From an uncultured Clostridium sp. (GTDB taxonomy: Bacteria > Bacillota > Clostridia > Clostridiales > Clostridiaceae): 64,000 bases of DNA. The DNA is taken from assembly GCA_903789665.1 (NCBI GenBank), contig CAIFEX010000011.1:27488-91487 (forward strand). Reading direction: 5' to 3'. The translations under genes were made by a program, and so were the position numbers. Numbering within the stretch: position 1 is the stretch's first letter; every line of letters begins with the position of its first letter. Under the pieces are notes generated by a model. The model was not told where the DNA came from. It searched no databases and saw nothing but the letters and a program-made list of their open reading frames with translations. Below are positions 26,342 to 34,332 of the stretch, piece after piece.

Positions 26342-27544
26342 TCATGGATTGATAGTTTTCTTCAAGCACTCATCAATCCATGAAAGAATCCGTTCATTTC
26401 CTAACAATTTTGCTCCGCACTGACCGTGAAGACCAGCACCTTCTTCAGAAGTGAAAAGCATAAATCGTTTTGGACAAGTAAGTGCTTTGTAAAGCTGTTT
26501 TGCTTGACCCATAAACATGTGTTCTTCTTCACCATCAACTACAAGGGTTGGACATTGAATTTTAGAAGCAGTGCTTTCCATATTAAAATCTTTCATTTTT
26601 AGAACAAGTTTCGACAAGGTATCTACACCAAAAACGAACATGCCATTTTGAATGCCCCATTTAAACATCGGGTTAGTTTTCTCCACTTCTTCTTGAAGCT
26701 GATCACATTGATTAGGGTTGTTAAGAGCTAAGTCTAAAAATTTTTTCCAATTTGGTAAAGCATTTAAAAAGTTATAAATTCCACCATTGGCTACACATAT
26801 AGCAAGCCGATGCTCAAAAGCTGCTGCACGCGGTGCTAAATAACCACCTAAGCTTTGACCCCATAAAACAATTTTATGCGGATTGATTCCGTCAAGCGTT
26901 AAAACAAAATTAACCACGGGTGTGACTACTTTTTCATAATCATAGCGAAAATATAAATGCTGGTGGCGTAATGCTTCGCCCTGACCAGGTCCTTCAAAAG
27001 CCAGACAGTTCATTCCATGTTCCAAAGCCGCCATAGCCAATCCGTAAAACTCTTCTTTTGTGCCATCATAGCCTGTCATTAAAATGAGAACAGGTCTTGG
27101 TTCAGATGTTTCTTCGCACTTGTAATAGTGGCCTGGCAAAGTTGTTCCTTCATAAGGAATTTTAACTTTTTCAATAATTGGTTGGTTATATTTCATAACT
27201 TGATTAAAGCAAGACAAACCTAAATCTGTTAATTTAAGAGCCCGGGGATCATTGCGGTTTTCATGTAAGAAAAATTCAGCAGATCGGTAATAATTATAAG
27301 TGCGTAAATATGTTTTGCGTGCACTTACAAAGTGGCCTTTTACCGCGTAGTCATGAGCAATACCATGTAATCTTTGAGCAGTTTTCATCCACTCCTGATA
27401 CCAGCTATTATAATCTCCATCAACAATTCTTTCTGAGGTTGTAATAATTTCACCTATATCTGCCATGCCACTGGTTGCAGCACTAAATAATCTTAATGTT
27501 TCAAATTCAAATTGACTATTTTTAAATAATAAATTTTTCATCAT
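26342..27544 (-). CDS. Alpha/beta hydrolase (FrsA/DUF1100-like)
   Basis: About 400 residues. The C-terminal 250 residues are an alpha/beta hydrolase: the oxyanion region VLILMTGYDGTKEE near 168, nucleophile elbow GQSLGGYLAPR near 240, the acidic residue in LVVDGEEEHMF near 340, and the catalytic His in GLHGQCGA near 372. The N-terminal ~130 residues are helical, as in the FrsA and 2,6-dihydropseudooxynicotine hydrolase group. There is no signal peptide. The start at 27544 is preceded by AAGGGAAG; a GTG nine codons upstream is the alternative. It is divergent from a TetR gene that probably represses it. The substrate cannot be told from sequence. Confidence 0.78.
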   Translation of the reverse strand: MMKNLLFKNSQFEFETLRLFSAATSGMADIGEIITTSERIVDGDYNSWYQEWMKTAQRLHGIAHDYAVKGHFVSARKTYLRTYNYYRSAEFFLHENRNDPRALKLTDLGLSCFNQVMKYNQPIIEKVKIPYEGTTLPGHYYKCEETSEPRPVLILMTGYDGTKEEFYGLAMAALEHGMNCLAFEGPGQGEALRHQHLYFRYDYEKVVTPVVNFVLTLDGINPHKIVLWGQSLGGYLAPRAAAFEHRLAICVANGGIYNFLNALPNWKKFLDLALNNPNQCDQLQEEVEKTNPMFKWGIQNGMFVFGVDTLSKLVLKMKDFNMESTASKIQCPTLVVDGEEEHMFMGQAKQLYKALTCPKRFMLFTSEEGAGLHGQCGAKLLGNERILSWIDECLKKTINP

Positions 27545-27637
27545 GGATCTTCCCTTCAATGATATTTTCACAAATGTGATTCTTTTTTTAATATGTTATA
27601 TAATCTTAGTATAAAATTAGTACCGCATTGTATCAAT

Positions 27638-27659
27638 CAACAATGAAGGTAGATTGTTG
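27638..27659. promoter_or_regulatory. Candidate TetR operator between divergent genes
   Basis: CAACAAT at 27638-27644 and ATTGTTG at 27653-27659 form a 7-bp inverted repeat with an 8-base spacer, placed in the 140-base divergent region next to the TetR ribosome binding site. Confidence 0.45.
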
Positions 27660-27684
27660 CATTTGAAAAAAGGAGTTGAACAAA

Positions 27685-28257
27685 ATGAGATCAAATCCGC
27701 AAAGTGTAGAACGGACCAAAAAGAATTTGATGGAGGCTTTTTGGGAGCTTTACTGCAAAAATAGTATAGGTAAAATTTCCGTTCAAAAAATTGTAGACAG
27801 AGCTGGTTATAACCGCAGTACTTTTTACCGCTATTTTACTGATGTTTATGATATTTTGGATCAATTTGAAAGAAAACTTTTACCTGATTTCAGCAAGCAT
27901 CAAAAACTGATGGCAAGCTTAACTTTTCGGAAGCCGCTTGAACATTTGACAGAGGTTTATAGCCGCTATAAAAAATATTATCTTGTCCTGCTTGGTGAAA
28001 ATGGCGATCCAGCTTTTCATAAAAAAATGAAGGATGCATACAAAGAACTGACACGTCCCTTTTTTCAATTATTATGTGAAAATGATTTCCAATTGGAAAT
28101 GGCTTTGGAATTTTGTATTTCTGGTTTTGTTAATTTGCTGACATTTTGTTTTGCTAAAAATGAGAGACTTGATATTGAAAAAATTATGTCCGAAGTATGG
28201 CCGCCGGTAAATAATGTGATGCAGAAAATTCTATACCGAAATTCACAAATCAAGTAG
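27685..28257 (+). CDS. TetR/AcrR-family regulator
   Basis: 190 residues. The N-terminal helix-turn-helix (residues 10-55) contains IGKISVQKIVDRAGYNRSTF followed by YRYFTDVYDIL, the TetR signature. The C-terminal ligand-binding part is helical with no recognisable subfamily motif. The ATG at 27685 is preferred because AAAGGAG lies 9 bases upstream; a TTG three codons earlier lies nearer the site. It is divergent from the hydrolase gene and probably controls it and itself through the inverted repeat at 27638-27659. Confidence 0.85.
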   Translation: MRSNPQSVERTKKNLMEAFWELYCKNSIGKISVQKIVDRAGYNRSTFYRYFTDVYDILDQFERKLLPDFSKHQKLMASLTFRKPLEHLTEVYSRYKKYYLVLLGENGDPAFHKKMKDAYKELTRPFFQLLCENDFQLEMALEFCISGFVNLLTFCFAKNERLDIEKIMSEVWPPVNNVMQKILYRNSQIK

Positions 28258-28563
28258 TAACTAAAGATTACTTTCTAAGAATTTTTAACATAATGTGCAG
28301 AATTCTCCTACCTCTATAAATAGCATTTGCCGACATCCAGTCAAGGTAATCGTAAAGAAGCCTTGTAGTTAATTATCATGTATAGTATAAATACTGACGG
28401 ATAGACAATGGCATGAAGAAATTCATGAATTATTATGGAAGAAAAACCCAAGATAATTTGATATGTGATCCTCCTAATCATAAGAGTCTATAAAAAATTG
28501 CTATATAATTTATATTATAATCTTTTAATTTGATAGATCAAATTAAGAACTTGCGATATCTTA
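28258..28563. other. Non-coding gap with a large palindrome
   Basis: No convincing ORF lies here. A 22-base palindrome at 28525-28546 has perfect 10-base arms (TTAATTTGAT and ATCAAATTAA) around AG. It lies about 40 bases upstream of the promoter of the PadR operon and may be an operator or a terminator stem without a T run. Confidence 0.5.
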
Positions 28564-28605
28564 TTGACATGAGAGCTATTGCGTGTTACTATATAGCAGT
28601 AGTAA
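28564..28605 (+). promoter_or_regulatory. Promoter and operator of the PadR-ABC cassette
   Basis: TTGACA (28564-28569) and TACTAT (28587-28592) are 17 bases apart. The -10 lies inside the left arm of an inverted repeat, TTACTA (28586-28591) with TAGTAA (28600-28605), so a repressor, presumably the PadR protein, could block RNA polymerase here. Confidence 0.6.
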
Positions 28606-28647
28606 ATAATACTTCATACAAGTCATACAAAATAGCAAGGGGTGATT

Positions 28648-28977
28648 GTGCTGGAAAACCTAACGGAAATGCTCAAAGGCGTGCTTGAAGGATGTGTCCT
28701 TGAAATAATAAGCCGCAGAGAAACCTACGGCTACGAAATCACGCGGCGGCTGAACGCCCTCGGTTTCACAGATGTTGTGGATGGAACGGTGTACACCATT
28801 CTAATACGGCTTGAAAGAAACAAGTTGGTAGAGGTCACCAAAAAGCCCTCCGACATGGGGCCGCCGCGAAAGTTTTTCGTGCTCAACGATGCGGGGCGCG
28901 GGGAACTGCGGAAGTTCTGGGAAAAATGGAAGTTCGTAGAATCGAAAATCAATGAGTTAAAGGAGAAAGAGAAATGA
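28648..28977 (+). CDS. PadR-family transcription repressor
   Basis: About 109 residues, the size of a minimal PadR. The winged helix is recognisable from ETYGYEITRRLNALGF, VVDGTVYTILIRLERNKLV and RKFFVLNDAGRGELRKFWEKW. PadR proteins of this kind repress a neighbouring efflux system until a ligand binds. AAGGGGTGAT lies just before the GTG start at 28648; a GTG at 28642 overlaps that site. The stop overlaps the next start (ATGA). Base composition is clearly more GC-rich than in the flanking genes, with clusters such as GCGGGGCGCGGGG, which suggests acquisition from another lineage. Confidence 0.85.
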   Translation: MLENLTEMLKGVLEGCVLEIISRRETYGYEITRRLNALGFTDVVDGTVYTILIRLERNKLVEVTKKPSDMGPPRKFFVLNDAGRGELRKFWEKWKFVESKINELKEKEK

Positions 28978-29321
28978 ATTTTTGGGAAAAAATCACAGGC
29001 AGCGACATGACTAAGGAAATGAAAACTTTTGAAGTGCGAGCCCAAAAACTGCCGGCAGATTATCAAACGGCATGGAAAAAAATTAAGACCAGCCTTTGGC
29101 CGCACTCGGATTTTACCGGCCGCAACCTGATGCCGATTCTTGACGGTGTGCTTGGCCTGCTCGAAGAATCGGCAGCGGACAGTGAAAGTATCCAGGAGGT
29201 TTTGGGTGGCGATATCAAAGGTTTCTGTTCAGCCCTGGCCGGTGAAGAAGGAGCAAAGTCTTATCGTGACAAATGGCGCCGGCAGCTCAACGATAATATT
29301 GCTAAAAAATTAGGTAGATAG
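28974..29321 (+). CDS. DUF1048-family protein, copy 1
   Basis: 115 residues, helical and soluble, of the DUF1048 family (PF06304), which recurs as one or two copies between PadR regulators and ABC exporters in Firmicutes. Family markers are the KKLPADYQ-like QKLPADYQTAWKKIK near 24 and the VLGGDIKGFCSAL segment near 82. The start overlaps the padR stop by four bases. Molecular function is unknown; invariable linkage suggests an accessory or sensing role for the exporter. Confidence 0.75.
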   Translation: MNFWEKITGSDMTKEMKTFEVRAQKLPADYQTAWKKIKTSLWPHSDFTGRNLMPILDGVLGLLEESAADSESIQEVLGGDIKGFCSALAGEEGAKSYRDKWRRQLNDNIAKKLGR

Positions 29322-29330
29322 GAGGGTGAA

Positions 29331-29717
29331 ATGAGAATACAGGATATCATCAAAGGTAAAAAAGAGTGGCGGGCGCACGTGAAACGTGTCGAATCGCTCC
29401 CGCAAGATTATCAGATTGTCTATAGGGAGATTCAAAAATATCTCTTTAAGGTCGGTCCTGTTGAACTGACCGACGGCATAGGTTTACTTTCGGGGATTGT
29501 CGATCTTTTTGAAGAAGGTGCGGCCGTGGGGAAAGGTGTGCTCGATGTGACGGGAAGTGATGTAGCGGCTTTTTGCGACGATCTAATCAAAGGTTCGAAA
29601 ACTTATGCTGACATCTACAAGGAATCTGTCGACCAAAAAATTGGCAGAGCTATGAAAAAGGCTGAGGATAAAACAAAGAAAGGGGGAATATCGAAATGGA
29701 AAAAGCAATCCAGGTGA
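29331..29717 (+). CDS. DUF1048-family protein, copy 2
   Basis: 128 residues, a paralogue of the preceding protein. It has the matching SLPQDYQIVYREIQKYL near 21 and VTGSDVAAFCDDLIKG near 82, plus a lysine-rich tail. GGAGGGTG precedes the ATG by 3-4 bases. Its last 22 bases overlap the start of the ABC ATPase gene, so the two are likely coupled in translation. Function unknown. Confidence 0.75.
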   Translation: MRIQDIIKGKKEWRAHVKRVESLPQDYQIVYREIQKYLFKVGPVELTDGIGLLSGIVDLFEEGAAVGKGVLDVTGSDVAAFCDDLIKGSKTYADIYKESVDQKIGRAMKKAEDKTKKGGISKWKKQSR

Positions 29718-30454
29718 GGAGACTTAAAAAATCGTACAAGAAACTTCACGTTCTGAGAGACGTGGATTTCGAGGTGGAAAAAGGCAGCATTTTCGCCTTG
29801 CTTGGCTCCAATGGTACAGGCAAGACTACGATTATCAAAATTCTTACCACATTGCTGAAACCAGACAGTGGAATTGCTGTTGTCAACGGGTTTGATGTCA
29901 TGGAGGAACCTGACAGGGTGAGGCAGTCCATCAGTCTCACCGGGCAGTTTGCCGCCGTGGACGGGATTTTGACCGGGCGGGAAAATTTGATTATGATCGC
30001 CAAACTGCGGCATCTCAAAAATCCTTATCAGGTGGCAGATTGTTTATTGAGCCGTTTCGATCTTATTGATGCAGCTCACCGCAGGGTTTTCACCTATTCG
30101 GGCGGCATGCGCCGCAGGCTCGATATTGCCATGAACCTGATTGGAGAACCGCAGCTTATTTTTCTCGACGAGCCCACCACCGGCCTTGATCCCGAGGCGC
30201 GCATGAAGGTTTGGAAGATTGTCAAAGAGCTTGCAGAGGGCGGCACAACGGTGTTCCTGACTACCCAGTATTTGGAGGAAGCCGAGCAGCTTGCGGATCA
30301 AATAGCCATTTTACATGAAGGCAGGATTATCGTAAGTGGTACCCTTGAAGAACTTAAAAAGCTGTTTCCGCCCGCAAAGGTGGAGTACATTAAAAAACAG
30401 CCGAGCCTGGAAGAAATATTCCTTGCAATCGTCAGCAAGAAGGGGGAAGAGTGA
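29696..30454 (+). CDS. ABC transporter ATP-binding protein (DrrA-like)
   Basis: 252 residues with a complete nucleotide-binding domain: Walker A GSNGTGKTT near 40, signature YSGGMRRRL near 138, Walker B LIFLDEPTTGLDP near 158, and the switch His replaced at its usual place by Gln (FLTTQYLEEA). The Thr-Thr-Gln form is common in DrrA-type drug and antibiotic exporters. It pairs with the permease that starts immediately after its stop. GAAAGGGGGA lies about 11 bases before the ATG. Substrate unknown; PadR control fits a xenobiotic or toxic lipid. Confidence 0.88.
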   Translation: MEKAIQVRRLKKSYKKLHVLRDVDFEVEKGSIFALLGSNGTGKTTIIKILTTLLKPDSGIAVVNGFDVMEEPDRVRQSISLTGQFAAVDGILTGRENLIMIAKLRHLKNPYQVADCLLSRFDLIDAAHRRVFTYSGGMRRRLDIAMNLIGEPQLIFLDEPTTGLDPEARMKVWKIVKELAEGGTTVFLTTQYLEEAEQLADQIAILHEGRIIVSGTLEELKKLFPPAKVEYIKKQPSLEEIFLAIVSKKGEE

Positions 30455-31225
30455 ATGGAAATGACAAAGAGGTACTTTTTTAGCGATATAGGTGTGATGT
30501 TGGGACGTTCCATGCACCATATTACCCGCAGTATGGATACCATAATCACGGTTACAATCATGCCGATTGCGACGATGCTGTTGTTTGTCTATGTGTTCGG
30601 TGGTGCCATTCAAACCGGCACGGATAACTATGTGAATTACCTACTGCCAGGTATATTGCTGATTGCAATTGCAGCCAGTACTTCCTATACTGCTTATCGT
30701 CTGTTTATGGATATGCAGGAAGGTATCTTTGAACGGTTCCGTTCTATGCCTGTTGCACCTTCGGCAGCACTGTGGGGTCATGTACTGACATCTCTGGTAT
30801 CCAATACTATCTCGGTTGTTGTCATCATTCTCACAGCGCTGATTATGGGATTTAACTCATCGGCAGGAATATTATCATGGCTGGCTGTGACCGGTATACT
30901 CGTTTTGTTTACACTGGCTTTGACATGGATTGCAGTAATTGCCGGATTGTCCGCAAAATCGGTGGACGGTGCGAGCACTTTTTCCTACCCGCTTGTCTTT
31001 CTCCCATTTATCAGCTCAGCTTTTGTACCAACCAGATCAATGCCGGGGGTTGTTCGTGCCTTTGCTGAAAACCAGCCGGTAACATCCATCGTTGATTCGA
31101 TTCGCTCCCTGCTGGCAGGACAGCCTGTGGGAAACGATATTTGGGCTGCACTTGCATGGTGTCTTGGTATTCTTATTGCTGCATGTATTTTTGCAATACT
31201 GGTTTATAATCGGAAAGCAGCTTAA
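30455..31225 (+). CDS. ABC-2 type permease (DrrB-like)
   Basis: 256 residues with six membrane spans, typical of ABC-2 exporters. The family signature of the ABC-2 domain, FERFRSMPVAPSAALWGHVL near 88, is clear, and the AFVPTRSMPGVVRAFAENQPVT loop near 190 is as in daunorubicin DrrB-type proteins. The start codon follows directly on the ATPase stop, with AAGGGGGAAG upstream inside that gene. It is the last gene of the GC-richer cassette; AT-rich non-coding DNA follows. Confidence 0.87.
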   Translation: MEMTKRYFFSDIGVMLGRSMHHITRSMDTIITVTIMPIATMLLFVYVFGGAIQTGTDNYVNYLLPGILLIAIAASTSYTAYRLFMDMQEGIFERFRSMPVAPSAALWGHVLTSLVSNTISVVVIILTALIMGFNSSAGILSWLAVTGILVLFTLALTWIAVIAGLSAKSVDGASTFSYPLVFLPFISSAFVPTRSMPGVVRAFAENQPVTSIVDSIRSLLAGQPVGNDIWAALAWCLGILIAACIFAILVYNRKAA

Positions 31226-31937
31226 TGTCCGCAGGTATTAAAATAATTGTGATCAACAAAAAAACAGTAATCCCATATTAACATTTAAATATATTGATTC
31301 GGAAAAGTAAAAGTGCTAAGATTATAATAAATAATGAATCACTACTAAAATAATGTTTAATTCTGTATGGTCATTAAAATCTATTATATTATGGGTTATT
31401 GTCGACAGTAAGATTAATTCTTTATATAGTTATATGGTAATATATTTAGGAAATATGGTTGAGGATCCTTCTCTTTTAAAAAGGAGGTGAAAGGCCGCAG
31501 TTAATAGCAATATTATATGTATATATAATAGTTGTTTTATTTATTTGAATTTATCTTATAAGTATTATATGCCATATGTATGGGTAAAAATAATAGAGAA
31601 TCTGTGTATATGGCGAACTTCAGAAAGAAGGGAGGGTAAAAAACCATAAAAAAGGTAGTTAATGCGATATTGAAAATTCCAAACCTCCGGGATTTAAGCA
31701 TATAAACTTTAGTATAAGGTACCTCAATAAGAGTTTTGTGCACAATTGCTTAAAAGATTGAGAGATTACCTGAAAGGAAAATACAGTATTACAGACATAT
31801 ATCTGTTTTTAAAGATGCCTGAAGGTAAAGAACTAAAAGGTATTTTGACAATAGAATATCGTATTATCAGTCGATTTCAGGATCTTCAATGCAGACTGCG
31901 TAGGGACTTTCAATATATTGAAAAAGTATCTGTTTAG
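31226..31937. other. Poorly coding AT-rich stretch with one unidentified ORF
   Basis: Most of this stretch shows no gene. A 63-codon ORF at 31746-31937 begins with TTG without a convincing binding site; its product (KRLRDYLKGKYSITD near the start) is unfamiliar. Stop-interrupted coding-like text precedes it, so it may be the relic of a larger gene, possibly the transposase of the element whose end lies at 32056. Confidence 0.4.
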
Positions 31938-32056
31938 GTCGAAGAAATCTGTACCAGCAGTAGTGGGGCTGGACACCCCAAGATATACCGGTGAAACTCA
32001 AGGCTGAGTTTTATTGGGAATCCGAAGCTCTCCATTTAAATGGAGATATAGTTCAC
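31938..32056 (+). mobile_element. Right-end remnant of an IS200/IS605-type element
   Basis: GGGAATCCGAAGC is followed by the perfect 18-base palindrome TCTCCATTTAAATGGAGA (32029-32046) and then TAGTTCAC (32049-32056). A subterminal hairpin of this kind next to TTCAC is typical of the right ends of IS605/IS1341 TnpB elements, whose omega RNA also derives from this part. No intact TnpA or TnpB is present. The identification is by pattern only. Confidence 0.45.
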
Positions 32057-32154
32057 TTTCCATTATTCATATTTAAATATAAAACGGGTATCAGATATAT
32101 GGATATCAAATGTTTGTTACCAAACTTAATAAATATCTATGAGGAGGAATTTTC

Positions 32155-33537
32155 GTGAAAATAAGAGAGAATTTAGAAAAAGCTACTAAACAAGCTATTG
32201 TAAACAAGATTGTCAGTTACCTTGATAGGGATCCAGAAAAAAACATAGATAAAATTTTTGATGCTATTAAAATGCTGACTAAAGATGAATCTGCATTAGC
32301 CCAAATTAAATTTGTTGAGGATTATTATCATAATGATAAATATAAGCATGAATATATTCAGGATATTTTAAAAAATACAGATACTAAATGCCTGAAAAAA
32401 TTTTTCTCGTGTTTTTTTGCAAATGCAAATTGGTTTGCGGGACCCAAGAGAAAAAAATATCTAGATGAAGAGGATACTAAGATACCATTTGTTATGCTTT
32501 TAAGCCCATCCATGAGGTGCTCGCTTCATTGCAAAGGGTGTTACGCTTCAAGTTTTGACAAGAAGGATGACATCCCGCCGGAAGAGGTCGACAGGATTAT
32601 AGGAGAAGCAAGAGATCTTGGAATTTATTATATTATTATTTTAGGTGGAGAACCTTTCTTTAATGATTATCTTCTGGACATTTATGAGAAGTATAATGAT
32701 GTAATGTTTACGCCATTTACCAGCGGACTTTTTCTTGACGAAAAAATTGCAGACAGACTTAAGAAAAGCGGCAATGTAATACCTATGCTTTCAGTTGAAG
32801 GTTTTGAAAAGGATACTGATGAGCGTAGAGGGAAGGGCACGTATAAGAAGGTATTGAAAGCTATGGATATACTCCATGAGAGAGGAATACTGTTCGGGGT
32901 GTCCTCAGCTGTTACGAGGACTAATATAAATACAGTGCTCAGTGATGAATTTACGGATATGTTAATTAGGAAAGGTTCTAAAATGAGCTGGTACTTTTTA
33001 TTTATGCCTGTAAATGGGGACGATGAAGACTTTGACATGATGCTTACAGGAGAACAGAGAGATTATCTTGGAAAGAGAAACAGGGAAATAAGGGCTAATA
33101 AACCGTATTTTACTATAGATTTCTTTAATGATGCCCCATATGTTGGAGGATGCATTGCAGGTAAATACTTTTTCCATGTTAATTCGAAAGAGGATGTTGA
33201 ACCGTGCATATTCTCACATTTTTCAACTGTTAACTTAAAAGGCAGGCATCTGATAGATGCATTCAGGGATCCATTCTTTAAGAAATTAAGATCTATGCAG
33301 CCCTATAATAAAAACATGTTGAGGCCATGCAGCATGATAGACAATACCAATGTTATAATAAATGTATGCAAGAAAGTAGGGGCTAAACCGGATGATACTG
33401 GAGCGGAAAAAATGCTTCATGACCCTAAATTTCATGAAAAGATAACTAAGTCATCTAAAGAATTTGCGCCATATGCTGAAAAAACCTGGAAGGAATTTTT
33501 TAAGGAAAGCGGCAATGACAAGTTCGCCAAAGGATAA
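32155..33537 (+). CDS. Radical SAM protein
   Basis: 460 residues. The radical SAM cluster motif CxxxCxxC is MRCSLHCKGCYAS near residue 122, followed by the GGEPF motif near 165 that contacts S-adenosylmethionine. The N-terminal ~100 residues are helical. The C-terminal third has further cysteines (GGCIAGKYFFHVN near 342, EPCIFSHFS near 360, and LRPCSMIDN near 395) that could hold an auxiliary cluster, though the arrangement is not a standard SPASM. The GTG start follows GAGGAGGA by 5-6 bases. A terminator and a TetR gene with doubled operators follow. Substrate unknown; the family includes peptide- and lipid-modifying enzymes. Confidence 0.82.
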   Translation: MKIRENLEKATKQAIVNKIVSYLDRDPEKNIDKIFDAIKMLTKDESALAQIKFVEDYYHNDKYKHEYIQDILKNTDTKCLKKFFSCFFANANWFAGPKRKKYLDEEDTKIPFVMLLSPSMRCSLHCKGCYASSFDKKDDIPPEEVDRIIGEARDLGIYYIIILGGEPFFNDYLLDIYEKYNDVMFTPFTSGLFLDEKIADRLKKSGNVIPMLSVEGFEKDTDERRGKGTYKKVLKAMDILHERGILFGVSSAVTRTNINTVLSDEFTDMLIRKGSKMSWYFLFMPVNGDDEDFDMMLTGEQRDYLGKRNREIRANKPYFTIDFFNDAPYVGGCIAGKYFFHVNSKEDVEPCIFSHFSTVNLKGRHLIDAFRDPFFKKLRSMQPYNKNMLRPCSMIDNTNVIINVCKKVGAKPDDTGAEKMLHDPKFHEKITKSSKEFAPYAEKTWKEFFKESGNDKFAKG

Positions 33538-33556
33538 AATGTAAAGAGAAAAGATG

Positions 33557-33589
33557 AAAAAACCAGCCTTTTAGTAAGGTTGGTTTTTT
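33557..33589 (+). terminator. Intrinsic terminator after the radical SAM gene
   Basis: A 14-bp stem, 33557-33570 with 33576-33589 (CCAGCCTT against AAGGTTGG, one G-T pair), ends in six T residues. Confidence 0.85.
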
Positions 33590-33593
33590 GTTA

Positions 33594-33642
33594 TTGACCG
33601 AATCGGTTAATTGTGTTATTCTATTGCTGACCTGTTCGGTCA
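33594..33642 (+). promoter_or_regulatory. Autoregulated promoter with two TetR operators
   Basis: TTGACC (33594-33599) and TATTCT (33617-33622) are 17 bases apart. Operator 1, TTGACCGAATCGGTTAA (33594-33610), covers the -35 and spacer; operator 2, TGACCTGTTCGGTCA (33628-33642), lies after the -10. Read on opposite strands they share TGACCGAA and GGT-A, so both are versions of one palindrome 34 bases apart. Confidence 0.72.
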
Positions 33643-33668
33643 ACAATATTTATAAGGTGGGTCAATTG

Positions 33669-34283
33669 ATGAATTTTTCAGCTTTACATTTAGAAAAGCA
33701 GGATGTGATTGTCAATGCTGCTCTTACATGTTTTGGCGCTAACGGTTACAAAAAAGCCTCCATCAGTGATGTCGCTGACGCGGCTGGAGTTTCAAAAGCG
33801 CTGGTATTTCATTACTTTGGCACAAAAAAGGCTTTATATTTATACTTAATTGATTTGTGCACCCATACTATTATGGATGAAATTGATAGAAAGTTTGACA
33901 ATACCGTTACTGATTTTTTCGATAGAATCAAGCTTACATCCAGTATCGAAATTTCGGTTATGAAGAAACACCCTGCCATCTTTTCCTTTTTAAACAGTGT
34001 GTATTTTGAAAATGATGATGAAGTCAAAACAGAGGTAAAAGATGCTCTTGCAAATGATGAAAGTGAGAATTTTAGAAATAAAATTGTTTTTGAGGGCATT
34101 GACACTTCAAAATTCAAAGACGACATCGATCCGAAGCTGATCATGAAAATACTTGATTTGATTACTGATGGATATTTGAGTAAGATACCTAAAATGGGAA
34201 TTGATCTTGATACCCTATGTGAAGAATTTGATGAATATATAAATCTGTTTAAAAGGAATTTTTATAAGGAAAAATACCTGTAG
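33669..34283 (+). CDS. TetR/AcrR-family regulator
   Basis: 204 residues. The DNA-binding domain (residues 10-55) shows NAALTCFGANGYKKASISDV and VSKALVFHYFGTKKALYLYL, the TetR signature. The remaining helical domain binds an unknown ligand and carries several acidic stretches. The ATG at 33669 is chosen over an upstream ORF start at 33588 because the doubled operator and promoter lie between them; AAGGTGGG is upstream at spacing about 9. It probably represses its own promoter. Possible targets are itself and the decayed genes downstream. Confidence 0.85.
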   Translation: MNFSALHLEKQDVIVNAALTCFGANGYKKASISDVADAAGVSKALVFHYFGTKKALYLYLIDLCTHTIMDEIDRKFDNTVTDFFDRIKLTSSIEISVMKKHPAIFSFLNSVYFENDDEVKTEVKDALANDESENFRNKIVFEGIDTSKFKDDIDPKLIMKILDLITDGYLSKIPKMGIDLDTLCEEFDEYINLFKRNFYKEKYL

Positions 34284-34332
34284 TCGTATATCCGATTTAC
34301 TCAATATACATAAAATGGAAGGAAGAATATGT

